In this document: in pieces, positions 10,289 through 21,504 of the stretch
Position numbering within the stretch: the stretch's first letter is position 1
Layout of the letters: every line of letters begins with the position of its first letter
Source of the DNA: Triticum aestivum
Lineage: Eukaryota > Streptophyta > Magnoliopsida > Poales > Poaceae
DNA length: 64,000 bases
Assembly (NCBI RefSeq): GCF_018294505.1
Contig: NC_057814.1
Coordinates: 42,059,725-42,123,724, forward strand
Reading direction: 5' to 3'
Position numbers and translations under genes: made by a program
The notes under the pieces: generated by a model
Seen by the model: the letters and a program-made list of their open reading frames with translations, nothing else
Told to the model about the DNA's origin: nothing
Databases searched by the model: none

Positions 10289-12620
10289 TCTTTACCTCTT
10301 TACCGAATCTTTACCTAATGTTAAAGGACGGAGGCTTTCATAGTTCTCCATACGTCATCTCTTTATATCCGTCGATTTTATGTTAACCGTAAAAATTGAC
10401 GGCTGAGATGAAAAATAGAAACCCCTTATTTGTTTTTTCTCTCCTATCTAAAGACAAGCCCAGATTAATCCATCAATTTTTTTAAGGGTACGTGGGAACG
10501 ATCGATCGCCAAGGAGTCGTTTCGCATCGAAACCCTGAGCGATCTCTCAGTTTTTTTTCAGGAAACGAGAACGGTCCCATCAATCGGGGCACGATCGATC
10601 TCTCTCTTTTTAGCACAACACACACGAACGATCTCTCAACCGGATCGATCGGACCAATCGGACCAGCCCACAAAAGCCCAGCCTGTCTAGCGCCATCGAA
10701 CCAGTCTGCTGCGATCGTAGAGAACCCCATGATTTATCTCTGGGTTGAATCGAACACTGCTGCTACCCGTCCAATTTTATTGTAAGGACTACTATATAAA
10801 TCATCGGTCCAGAATCAATCTTTACAGAGCGCATCGCTGCCGCCGCCTGGCAGATCGAGAAAAGAGGAGGAGGAATATAACGAGGCGTACATGAAGGAGG
10901 CGATGGTAGCCTCGGCCGAGGAGAAAGAGAACGAGGCGTACAGGAAGGGGCTGATGGCGGCCTCGGCTGAAGCGCCCGGAACACCCACGCGCTGGCCATG
11001 GTTAGGGGATGATTGGAATGACGTGCTTTCTTTTCCATTGACTGTATCTCGATGGATCGTGTCGGTTATCCGGGTGTTCGAGGACTTGAGGTCGAAGCGG
11101 CTGTGGCCCTCGAGTGGATTCTGCCGGTAGCGACATGATGAGGACTAGAACATCATACTATCGCTTGATGTCTGTTTCTGCCCAGCAAGACGTCCCCCAC
11201 GTCGCTGTCTTGTTGCCGACCAAGGCCACCTCCTCCTCCTAGGATCAATTCCTCCTCCATCTTCCTCCACCAACGATGCATCTGCACTTCTCCATGACCA
11301 CAACCCAATGGAGCGGAGAGCAGGGCAAGGCAGCAACAGGAGGGTTACAGCTATGAGAGTATGGCCAGATAGCAGCATCGTGATCAAGTTGGTCTCCGGA
11401 CGAAAGGCGGCAACACGGGCCCGTCGATATGGCAGTGGTTCACACGACCAGGATTGCTAAACATAAAGTCTAGCGAGATTGCCATGGAAAACCAGGATAA
11501 GTAGACATGTGAGATTACAAGAAAAAACGTACAGGTACGTCTTCAAGGTGGCTCCGACAGTGTCGTCGTATTCGTCGGCTGGTAGCCATTGCCTACGTGT
11601 GAGGGAGCGGTTTCTCCGTGCCTTGCTCGGTCACAGCGATAATGGGAGTAATCTGGTGGCCATCTCCTTCTCCATTGGCCACGTTGTGGAGCGTGCAGTG
11701 CGTCGCCATTGCCCATCATGATGATCACGGAGATGACAATGAGGAGAAAAGCGTGGGGGGTTTGGTCGTGCATGGTAGCAGTGTGGGAAGAGGAAGATGA
11801 GGTGGTAATGTGCCAGCCGTTGAGGTGGAAAGGAAAAGTCGACCAACAGCGACTCTGGTGTGCGGTAGCGAAGTGGACGGCGGGAGACACAGTGGGCTCG
11901 CGCTCTGTCGCATGCCACAGCGACGTTCAGAGCAGATGGAATTGTTGGCTGGCTGGAGCTGCTCAAGTTTTCCAAAAAAAAGATTTGCTCAAGTTCACGA
12001 AAGCGAGCAAGACAAGATCAATCGCCACTGACGCCTTCCTCAAGCTGAGACAAACGACGCCAAAGCGAAGGATGATCTGGCATTGGATTGCAGGGATGTA
12101 TACGTGTCAAGCATTAGCCGTCGGAAACCGGATGCACGCACGCGGCAAAGAAAATAACTACCCACGTTTGTACGCCAAAAAACTACCAGGTTATGTGCTG
12201 CAGTTTTGGATATAGACAATCAGCAAAGCGTCTCGCATGCATGCGTGTGTTACAAGAGCATCCGGCCAGTATCGACCAACATGTGTGCGTGTGTGGCGTG
12301 ATTTTGTATTGGCTGGCGACAAGTCTAGCGATGCTTTCTTTCTGCGTTTCTGTGTACATACAATACAAGCCAGCTGCTTAAAGCAGGAACTAAGACACCC
12401 GTTTGCTTGTTTCGTCGTCGCTGTTCATTGTCATTGTTGAATACATTCTGCCCGCCCTCATCATACCTCCCCTTTCCGACTTCTAGGTTTCTACTCCAGC
12501 GACGCGCGTGAGAGGCCGCTGGCGCAAGCTGGCGCGATGGATCTGCTTATCGTCCCATTATGAACCTATTCCAACGTGACAATTGTATCTCCCGTGGCAA
12601 CGCGCGGGCATGTGTGCTAG
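10289..12620 (+). mobile_element. Inner Helitron A, 2.3 kb
   Basis: It starts TCTTTACC after an A and ends CCCGTGGCAACGCGCGGGCA, then TGTGTG and CTAG before a T, the Helitron pattern with a short GC hairpin just upstream of CTAG. Its first 140 bp are homologous to the outer element's 5' region, so a relative inserted near the 5' end of another. No RepHel gene is present. The interior (10480-12200) is GC-rich and gene-like. Confidence 0.65.
10480..12215. other. Probable captured gene segments inside Helitron A
   Basis: There is an exon-like stretch at about 10860-11130 (+) with a twice-repeated pattern rich in E, A and K (NEAYMKEAMVASAEE, then NEAYRKGLMAASAE). Overlapping frames at 11145-11975 (-) and 11709-12215 (+) have no recognisable domains. 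Composition differs from the AT-rich Helitron ends, which fits captured host DNA. I cannot name the source genes. Confidence 0.35.
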
Positions 12621-13022
12621 TAATAATAAAGGACGGAACCTTTCATAGTTCTTCATACGTCATTGTTTTATATCCGTTGATTTTATGTTAAATCATAGAG
12701 ATTGAGGGTTGAGATTTAAAATTTTAGCTCTAAAAAAAGGAAAAAGTGTTTCTCCCTTCGTATGTCATGGTTTCTTGTCGTCCGTTTATTTCGTCGCTAC
12801 GTTGTAGTTTCGTACGTCCTGGTTGCCGTTCACCGATGCAGGTTTCTGTCTAGATCACGTTATTGAAACTGAATCTATCAAGAAATCCATCCAGCCCCTC
12901 GATTCCTTCAATAAAAACTGCATGGGCGCACGCCTCCTCTCGCATAAGGTCCGTGGATGGAACGGTTGGAAGCTAGCCTAGAATTGTGGGCTCCAGCATA
13001 AGGTCCGTGGTGTGCCTCGCGG

Positions 13023-14037
13023 CATGGCCGGGCCGGCAAAATCCGGGGCCCTGTGCGAAACTAAAAATGGGCCCCTATCTTATTAGAAAAAACTAACGAG
13101 TAATTGTAATGTATATGATATAATGTCTTACATAACACAATTGGATATATAAAAATCATACCTATTCAAGTCCAGGTTGCATAGTGTTTATTTGAACATC
13201 ATCATTCTTTAAGTATTCTTTGAAATGAAATCTTCAACGATATCATAATCAATCCTCTCCAACACTTCGCTTTCAAGTGCTATTGTGGCTGAATATTATG
13301 TCTTTGTTGTGTCATAGTAGTACACATATATATAGGACTTCAATAGCTTCAAATTAGAAAAAGCTCCGTTCTGCAATGCAACTGTACGGAGATGAATAAA
13401 ATAAAATTGGACTATTGGAAATATACAAAATTGCTTATTCTAACTCACCTAGTCTATATAGCAATCATTGATCGAGGAGTCAAAGAAACGATCACTAGGC
13501 CTACAGATCCATGCCGAAATTTAGTTAGGATTAAATAGCCAAAATCGATCAGAAATTTAGTTTGGATATAGTAATTAGTATTCAAAAGACAAAAGGGGAT
13601 CGACTCACCATGCACTGGATGGAGAACAATCGCATATCGCTGGGTTGGAAGGAAGACGAATAGAGGATCAATTTTTTGTTCGCCGTTTCGGTTTGTTCTG
13701 GAATCAGGAGCCGGGAAGCAGGTCCGGCCTGGTACCAGTGTTTGGGACAGGAGTCGGGGCCAGCGGGATGCGATCGTCTTGACTCACGTCACAAGTCAGG
13801 CGGTGCTGGACTGGAAGTCCGGAACCGCCGGCATCCTGGATGGGAATCACGAGCGACGCACACGCACACCCACAATCTATGGATCTTTCTATTTTTTATG
13901 GGAACGATCCACGGACGCGAGCGAACGCCGCAGCAGCCCAGACACCCAGTCCCTAGGCCTATATAATTTTTTGGGGCCCACACATTTATGGGCCCTGTGC
14001 AAGCCGCACAGTTTGCACCACTATGGGCCCGGCCCTG
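13023..14037. mobile_element. hAT-type element, 1,015 bp
   Basis: It is flanked by a perfect 8-bp target duplication, CCTCGCGG (13015-13022 and 14038-14045). Termini are CATGGCCGGGCC and, reverse-complemented, CAGGGCCGGGCC (11 of 12 identical). Subterminal GGGGCCC..GTGC motifs are also mirrored. There is no hAT transposase frame, so it is non-autonomous. It sits inside Helitron B and splits what was presumably continuous Helitron sequence. Confidence 0.85.
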
Positions 14038-14635
14038 CCTCGCGGACCCGGCGTCCACGACGAACTCCTGCCCTGCACCCGCCGACGATGACTGCGCCTG
14101 CGTCCGCTGCTGGGGCGCTGCTGCGGCTGTCATGGCGACATTTCTGCCCATGATGAACTGCTGGAACACCAACACCCCGGCACGGTACCCAGACTGTATG
14201 GTCGCAATAGCCGCCCCGAAAATATTCGATGGAGCATCTGCACCCCGGTCCGGTTATCTCAGCCGTTTGTTTTCTTAGGGATCCGCGTCATTCACAGGGG
14301 CAAAACAAAGTCACGGGCACGTTTTGGTCCTAACTTTGTTGGGATGTACAGGCCTATGCCTGTGATCAGTCTACGTTTGGAGTATATGGAACTGTTCAAC
14401 CCATAGCTGTTCACACCGCATGCAGTACAAGAAGACAACCGCATCAGACAATTTTCTTGGAACCCATGGAGAATCACCGTACTACACACGCGTGCACTTC
14501 TTGCCTCCTGCTATTTCCATTGCTTCTGTTTTATAAAAATGAGGAACAGCGTAGACGGCTTGCCCAATTTTCGGTTGCTCATGTTAGGAACTGAAACAGT
14601 GAAAATGAGAGTGAGAGAGAGATGCATCATGCATG

Positions 14636-14638
<3 letters not shown>

Positions 14639-14699
<61 letters not shown>
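14639..14699. repeat. (GA)n microsatellite, about 60 bp
   Basis: About 30 uninterrupted GA dinucleotides. The apparent open frame 14539-14763 is this repeat read as an R/E polymer. Confidence 0.95.
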
Positions 14700-14700
<1 letters not shown>

Positions 14701-14702
<2 letters not shown>

Positions 14703-14874
14703 CCATGAGCTCCAACTAGAGCTGGCTAGCTCGGTCTTCTCACTCTTCCCTCACTTTGCATGAGCTCCATCTTGTATTCATGGCTGACGAGCGCCCCACT
14801 CATGAGAATGAGAGATGCATGAAAAGATTTGTGTTCTCTCCATCTATTGAGCAAAGATTGGGGTGAGAGAGAGG

Positions 14875-14916
<42 letters not shown>

Positions 14917-15075
14917 CCATGAGCTCCAACTAGAGCTGGCTAGCTCGGTCTTCTCTCTCTTCCTTCACTTGCATGAACTCCATCTTGTATTCATGGCGGA
15001 CGAGCGCTGAACTCATGAGAATGAGAGAGATGCATGCAAAGATTTGTGCTCTCCATCCATTGAGCGATAAGACAG
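14701..15075. repeat. Two-copy tandem duplication separated by a second (GA)n run
   Basis: ATCCATGAGCTCCAACTAGA and the following 150 bp occur at 14701 and again at 14915 (period 214). Both copies include ..CATCTTGTATTCATGG.. and GAGAATGAGAGA. A second GA run (about 14883-14914) precedes copy 2, so the duplicated unit included the microsatellite. Confidence 0.85.
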
Positions 15076-16236
15076 AGACAAGCATGGTGGTGTGTACAGA
15101 GCGTCGCCATTAGCAGTCACGGGTGCGCGTCTGTATGCTGGGGCGGTGTAAGACAAGATTCCGCAGAACCTACTGCGGAACAGTACCCTATGACGCCAAT
15201 GACCTTAACAGCTACCTGCCACGGGAATGGATACACTAAAACTGGAATCTGCGACAGGCATCTCGAGGTACAACGCCATAACTCAACGGCAAGGATAACG
15301 CGGCCGGGGTGCAGGTGCTCAAAAAATCCGCATCCATGGCCGCCCGGGGCCTCTCTCCTGCTCTTCTTCTACCCACTATGTCAGATTCGGTATGCTAAGT
15401 TACTCTGTCTGATTGATGATTGATTGTTTCTCCGACACCCTGGCACGGTACCCAGACTATATGATTGATTGTTTCTCCACTATGAGTGACAAAAGCTATG
15501 AGGTTGCTTCGGTCAGAGAATTTCTCCTTGGATCCTTTATCAAACACGTTATCTTTGGATTACTGGCATTATAAAATCTTCCTTTCTTTTGAAATCCAGT
15601 GGCGTCTATATATATTTTGAAAATGTGCAGTCATGGCACCTCACTCTGCTGGTTTGTTTGGCGGGGTCAAACTGGGTTTTGCTCTTTGTTCTGAAGAGTA
15701 AATTGTCCGAGTACCTGTTAGTCTGCCCAAATAAACTCGGTCATGTATAGAAGATCATAGTTAGCCTGTTAGCATCATACCACATATGTAGATTGGAGGA
15801 GGTTGCACGCAGCTTCCGTCTCATTGCAGCAATGCAATAGAATCCTTGCTTGCTTCCTCTATGGATTTTTTAGCATCTTAGCGATCTTTGTACACTAATT
15901 TTCAGAAAATACAAGGATACTATGTTTAATTTTATTAAAGGCAATGTGAAAAATGTATCTTTTATTCTCTACTTACGCGAGCCATGTCCTTTCTTTTTTG
16001 TCAATTCCTAATTCTGATTTTCTTCCCCAATCTGATATTAGAGTCTCAGTGTAGACTTTTTTCAGAACAGGTCCGGATCAAATAGCAATGATTCAAAGTG
16101 ATGATGACAATCTTGCTCTGTGCATTGCTAGGGCTACGTGTGTTGACAGACGTTGGGGCAAAATTTGGGTTGTACCGACGTTTTTGAAATTTGATTGTTT
16201 TTCTATCCCGTTGCAACGCACGGGCATGTTTCCTAG

Positions 16237-16989
16237 TTAGACAAAAGTATGTCATAACCGTGATCTTCTCCGTCAAATGCTCCATCTCCTAAGTATAGGA
16301 TGTTTGGGTTTCTGATATCACTTGGGTCTTAAATATTGTGAATTTGCTGTTCTAATACATTGCGTTAGTTATGAGTTATGGACTTTATCCTTGTTTGGAA
16401 TGATTATGATTTCCACTGTTGTACAATCATTACATGTTCCTATTGGGCAAGGAATGTATATCTTACCACTATCGTGACCAACATGTCAATTCTTTGTAGA
16501 ATATTCTCGATATGATTATATGGAGCATCAAGATTAGTCCAGCTTCACAACATGGTCTTAAGTCATCTCTTCTTTGACTATGTGAATGCTGATTTAATTT
16601 CGCTTATGCACTAGGAACTAGGAGTCGAGCGAATTCTTAAAAAGAATTGCGGGTGAAGCGAATTCTTAATTAGCTTGCCCACAGTTTTTTGGATGAAACA
16701 ACAAGAGAAATGTACTACTTCCTCCATCTGGGATTACTAAGCGGAGGGCCACTCTGCTCTGGTCAATTTTTTAACGCCATTGCGCCTAGTACAAAAAAGG
16801 CTTAATGTCATGCTAAATGCATGGGGCATCCGGGCATGCATCCTTGCATGCAAGAGCAGCGATCAGGTTGTGTCGTTGCATGCATGCATGCATACATGTG
16901 ATAGATAACAAGTGTCAGAAGCGGAGTCGTTTTCCTTCTTTCAAGGAACATGTAATTATTGTGAACTAAATTCGGGGTGACTTCGTTAG
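16237..16989. other. Unassigned DNA with small repeat traces
   Basis: A half-Stowaway-like start (TACTTCCTCCATCTGGGATT, about 16713-16732) lacks a partner end. A short TGCA tetranucleotide run lies at about 16873-16893. No coding feature. Confidence 0.35.
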
Positions 16990-17880
16990 TATTTGAAAGG
17001 ACACGTATCAACCAAGTCCAAATAAAAGATGGCACATGCCCTTATCTATGGCACTCAAGACTTCAATTATTTATCAAGATCTTGCATGCTCAAATATCTC
17101 GTGAAATATATATTATATAAATGTCTCAAACAACCGCATCATGCATGGCTATATCTTCCATATAAATATGACCACCAATTGGTCTGTTCTATCCATGTTT
17201 CATGAGTAGGATACATCCCATGGAGTCTCAACAACTTACTCTCCTACATAAACGCTTAGCAAAACCACTGGAAGAAAGGAAAAAGGCACTAGATTGAGAA
17301 TATGAGTCATCAGGAATCGAGTGCCTAGTTTTTGCATGGATATATACTGTACTTCTGCTTGTTGTTGGCTCAGTGTCGAATTGTTATGTGCTTGCTATGA
17401 ATGAATTGCTTGCACCTCTGCTGCTCTCGTTGGCGAAGTACCTTGCTTCCACCACCCTTGTCATATAAATTCCTGCTCTGACAGAAGTGTGCACTTGAGG
17501 CCTGAGGGCAACCACTCAGCCCAGGCCGGTGCTCGCATTTGCTGCCATGCCCTCCATCTATGTGTCCGCTAACAACATGGAAGAGTAGCAATGGTGTTCT
17601 ATACGTTTTGTGCTCCTCTCCCTCTGTGCCCGCTGACAGCATAGAAAGGGAGCCGTGCAACAATGAAGTTTTTATTCTCAACGGCTCTTTGAGCAACTTT
17701 CCTAATTTGGATCAATATGGTACTTTTTATTCTGGGCTTGGTTAATCATGGAGCTAGAACATGTGCTCTGGGTTGTACTCATATAATTTCCGTTGGTGTT
17801 CCACCCCATGGAACTTTATTTCCTCTTATTGTTCTTTTCCAAAAAGGAGCTTGTTCTTTTACAAATCTTACTTGTCGGGC
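16990..17880 (+). repeat. Dispersed repeat R1, copy 2
   Basis: Same landmarks as copy 1: GAAAGGACACGTATCAACCA, CCATATAAATATGACCACC, CATGGAGTCTCAACAACTT, CTAGATTGAGAATATGAGTC, and further downstream CGTTGGTGTTCCACCCC. A minus-strand peptide near 17540 reads VVALRPQVHTSVRAGIYM. Copy 1 has the related VVALSPYVHPMLRATVYL, so part of R1 may derive from a coding sequence on the minus strand. Confidence 0.55.
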
Positions 17881-18569
17881 TCACAAGTATTGATCTTAAT
17901 GGTTCAGGCCCGTAAGTACCGATCAAATTATTATGTAAACAAATGGAATTCCACTGTCAATTCAGAGTGATAAATTAAGACTGATTACCTTATGTATGGA
18001 ATGAAAAGAAAAGAAGAAAGGTACACCTGGTTAAAAAAATTTCGCTTAATTGTCCATGAACTTCAATTAGTTGAGTTGGATACTTGAGTGCACATGGAAG
18101 AAGCAAGTTCTGGAGATCCAGTGCAACGACTACTGGAGATCGGTTCAGCTGCATACTCCAGTTCACAAGGATACTTGAGTGAACTTATATCCATTGAATT
18201 TGTTAAAGTAGTATTCTCCACAACGGTACTATTTCAGCTACTATAGAAAATCACAAGATAAAGAACCTCAAAATATTCTCACTCTCATGGGTGCAGCATT
18301 ACATAGAATTTCAGTTCTGAAAGTAACTCTCTCTATATTGATCACTGACCACAAGAAGAAATAAAAGGCACTACTATGCCTATTCTTTGAGTTCTTCAGT
18401 GCATATGGGTTCACTATCTCATCTTCTTGGCCGCTCTGAAGCTCCATCGTTTTGAAGCAGGGAACAAACGAGGAATCCCCATTAAACATGGTCAAGGAAT
18501 CACCAAAGCAAGCATAGTCCCCGAAGCGACAGTCATGCTTCGGATTCCATCATAAAGGACTCGGCAAAC
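17881..18569. other. Unassigned, with a short minus-strand open frame
   Basis: The minus-strand frame 18495-18268 (75 codons, including NPYALKNSKNRHSSAFYFFL) has even amino-acid composition and could be an exon relic. No domain is recognised and no splice context is convincing. Confidence 0.25.
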
Positions 18570-18865
18570 ATGAAGGGCCAGTCATCTCAGTGGTGTGTGA
18601 CTGGGTGGCGACCACGGCGGCCGCCCGGCCGTCACTTCCTCGAGGGACGGCAAGCAGGTCACGGTGGGCGGCGAACCGGGCGGCATGTCCGGCGGCCGCC
18701 GCTTCCACGAGGGACGGCGAGCAGGTCGTGTGCTGGTGGGGAACCCAGCTGCGGCCGCTTTCGCCAGGGACGACGAGCAGGTCGCCATCATCCGCGTCGG
18801 GAGGTCGTCAACGGCGGTAGAGATCGGAATCTACGGCCTCGTTGGTGGTTGGATGGTTTAATAAT
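18570..18865. repeat. GC-rich block with a triplicated 26-bp motif
   Basis: CTTCCWCGAGGGACGGCRAG plus CAGGTC recurs at 18635-18660, 18702-18727 and, diverged, 18758-18783. Spacings of 67 and 56 bp do not keep a reading frame. Open frames exist in several phases on both strands, so none is called as a gene. The block has CpG-rich promoter or exon composition in otherwise AT-rich DNA. Confidence 0.5.
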
Positions 18866-19760
18866 GACGATGATATATTAGGAGGATACCTTGTATTTCA
18901 GCTTGATACATTAGGATATACAGGATTAGGAGGTACTTTGAGATTTGGATCAGGAATGACGTGTTAACATCTGAGGAGGGGCCTCACGTGGAAGGCCCTA
19001 ACCGTGGTAAAGATAACCGATATACCCTCTTATAAAAACATAAAATGAATATCCCACCTAGTTTTGGTACTGGTCCCACCGTAACTTTGTACTTTCATGT
19101 AATCCCATTCTCATAACTCCTCGTGACTCCTATTTTATTACCATCAGATTATAGTGGATGGATGGCCCCTAAAATCGCCAATCACCGTAACAGTTGTACC
19201 AAATTAATATTGCTCCATACGAACATGCCTATTTCAATTATCTTTGCATTTATTTTTTTCAGCTGTACAGTAGGGCAACGTCCCATCAAAACCTTTGTTA
19301 TCAAATATGAAAGCTAGTTAGTACAGGAGAGCTGTTGGAATGGAGAAACAGAGAAAAACTAAGGCCTACAGAACAGAAGGGCATTTGCATTTCGTTGGAC
19401 TCATTTAAATTTTACACAGCATACAATAAATATGGCAAAGTTTGACACTGGAAGAAGTTAGAGCTTTTCCGGATGAACTTCACTAGAGAAAGTATGGCAA
19501 GGAAACGGTAAGCGTCCTTTTATCTTAGTCAGTGATAATTAGAATCACGACTCCATACTCGAGTAATCTACTAGTAATCAAAGTTATGTAATATCCAGAA
19601 CATCCTTCCAGCATAAAATTAGATAAAATCCAGAACATCCTAGCTTCTTTAGTAATCTTTGGAGAGACATATATGTAACCACTTCGCTGGTAGATTCACT
19701 CCTGTGGGCATTTACAATTACAACCGAAGTTTTAAGTGTGGTAAAGTGAGTCTGCACGTG
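18866..19760. other. AT-rich unassigned stretch
   Basis: No open frame above background and no terminal repeats seen. Confidence 0.3.
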
Positions 19761-19952
19761 GACTGACCTTGTGCATTCTGCGGCTCTAGAGATCACCGTT
19801 GAAGCTGAGTGTTCTCGAGTTATGTCCAAGGATTGCCACCATCAGCTGAGGCCGTCAAGGCACTGGGAGCTGCGGTCTGAACCTACATTTAAATCTGCAA
19901 CAGGTTTGATCTATAACATCAGTCCACTATCAAATATCAATGTCGCACAATC

Positions 19953-20117
19953 TATCCTGAAGGTGACGAGCTCGCCCTCTTCGCTGACGAGGAAACCACA
20001 AGATCGTCGCGAGAGCTCGTCGACGTGGGTGATACGTGTATCGCCGTTGCTATCATTGTGGACTCCGAATCCCCTCCGTGGCGTGTAGCATTGGGTAGCA
20101 CAAAACCAAGGCCATAA
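19953..20117 (+). pseudogene. Exon-like open frame, unidentified
   Basis: A 54-codon segment reads YPEGDELALFADEE, then RELVDVGDTCIAVAIIVD, and ends in TAA. Acidic/hydrophobic periodicity and third-position GC look like coding sequence, but there is no ATG in frame and no known domain. It is probably a gene fragment moved by a transposon, or an exon of an unrecognised gene. Confidence 0.25.
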
Positions 20118-20279
20118 AGCATCGGTAAACGAGATAAGAGACGAAGGCTCATGTTGTGTGGCTTGTTACCAGCACCAACAACACACCTACGAGCTCGGTC
20201 GGTGCCCGAAAGAAACTAGCGTGCGGGCGAGGCAGCCTGTCCAAAAATAATAATGTGCCAGACTTCCTGTGAGAGCCAG

Positions 20280-20760
20280 TGATTTATATTTTCTATTGTA
20301 TTTCCACAATGTTTTATTTCGAATATTCTAAATTCTAATAAAAAATTCACTAACTTAAATAAGTTGAGAATTTTAAAAATTATCAATCAATTTAAAAATC
20401 ATTTATTTAAAAATGTCTGTGAACTGGAAAATTGTTCAGTAATTCAAAAAATGTTCATGAATTAAAATATTAATGAATCCAAAAATTGTTCACATATTAA
20501 AAAATATTCATGTATTGACAAGTGATTGAGAATTCAAAAAATGTTCATGATGAATTCAAAACCTATTCACGCATTTGAATAATGTTCACGTATTCTATAA
20601 ATGTTCACATATGAGAAAGGTGTTCATGCATTCAAAAAATGTTTGTAGATACGGAAAAAATGTTTGTCACTTCGAAATATAATCGCAAAATAGAAATATG
20701 TTCACAGCAAATTCAAAAATGCTCACCAACTAAAAGTACTTTTATGTCTTCGAGAAAATT
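20280..20760. repeat. AT-rich degenerate ATGTTC repeat
   Basis: About ten loosely spaced units of the form TTCAAAAAATGTTCATGA lie between 20450 and 20710, with changing spacing and many substitutions. This type of sequence is common in Triticeae repetitive DNA. Confidence 0.55.
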
Positions 20761-20784
20761 GTTCACACATCTTATTAGTGGCGG

Positions 20785-21460
20785 GCACACTCGAGCGCCC
20801 CTTGGGCAATCCATCACTGTAAAAATGGAGCGTTCTGATTGGCCGAGGTGGCCGCGGATCGCTACTTTGACCGTCCATCCTGGTCGTCTATTTTTTTTCT
20901 TCCTCCTATCCATCTGCCTACCTAAACTCTCTCTCTCTCTCTCTCTCTCCCGAGACCCTTAATCTCTCTTAAATTCCCTCTCTCTCCCTAACCCCTTAAT
21001 CTCTCCTAAACTGCCTCTCTCTCCCGAAGTCTCACCCGGCACCTCGAACTGCGGCGAGCATGGAATAGTGGTAGTGGCGCCCCGTGTAGGAGATTGCAAA
21101 GCGGGTAATGGTGTGTGAGGGGTTCGAAGCTTCGGTGGAGAATCCAGCACAAGGTGATGGATCCATGGGGTGCAACAACGGATCAAGCAAGCTCGTGGCG
21201 TCGGATCCAGCGAGCGCACGGCGGGGAATCCAGCAGGCGTGCGCGTGGCGACGGATCCAAGGAGCACGTCGAAGGGCACACTATGGTGGATCATATGGCG
21301 TGTGTGTGTTCGTGTCGTCGAGTACCGCTGCTGCGCCACCAGAAGGATCCTTTTTTTATTTTCTAAAATCATAGAACTGGCTGGCAGAAAAAAGGTCTGT
21401 CACAAGTACGCTTCCCTGCCAGTGGCGGGTGAATATTGATGCCCGCCACTAGTAATGCCA
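20785..21460. other. Promoter/5' UTR-like GC- and CT-rich block
   Basis: A CT-rich run (20925-20950), then GC-rich DNA with a motif TGGCGGGCA near 20779 and, inverted, TGCCCGCCACTAG at 21441-21453. These mirrored motifs might be remnants of a DNA transposon, but no target duplication was found. Overlapping short frames have no domains. Confidence 0.3.
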
Positions 21461-21504
21461 ACCGGCAGTTGCGGGCCCTAGGAAAATCCCTCCTTCGAGA
21501 TACA

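Larger units (their letters stand above)
10279..16236 (+). mobile_element. Outer Helitron B (nested host)
   Basis: The inferred 5' end TCCGACTATA (10279-10288) resumes after the inner Helitron with TAATAATAAAGGACGG (12621 on). It shares TAAAGGACGG..CTTTCATAGTTCT with the inner element's 5' region. The 3' end is CCCGTTGCAACGCACGGGCA, then TGTTTC and CTAG at 16233-16236. A precedes and T follows, as expected for A/T insertion. The net body is about 3.6 kb. It carries a hAT element, a (GA)n tandem duplication and short GC-rich segments. No Rep/helicase gene is visible, so it is non-autonomous. Confidence 0.6.

Noticed and set aside
14539..14763. Plus-strand open frame rich in Arg-Glu
   Set aside because: It is the (GA)n microsatellite translated.
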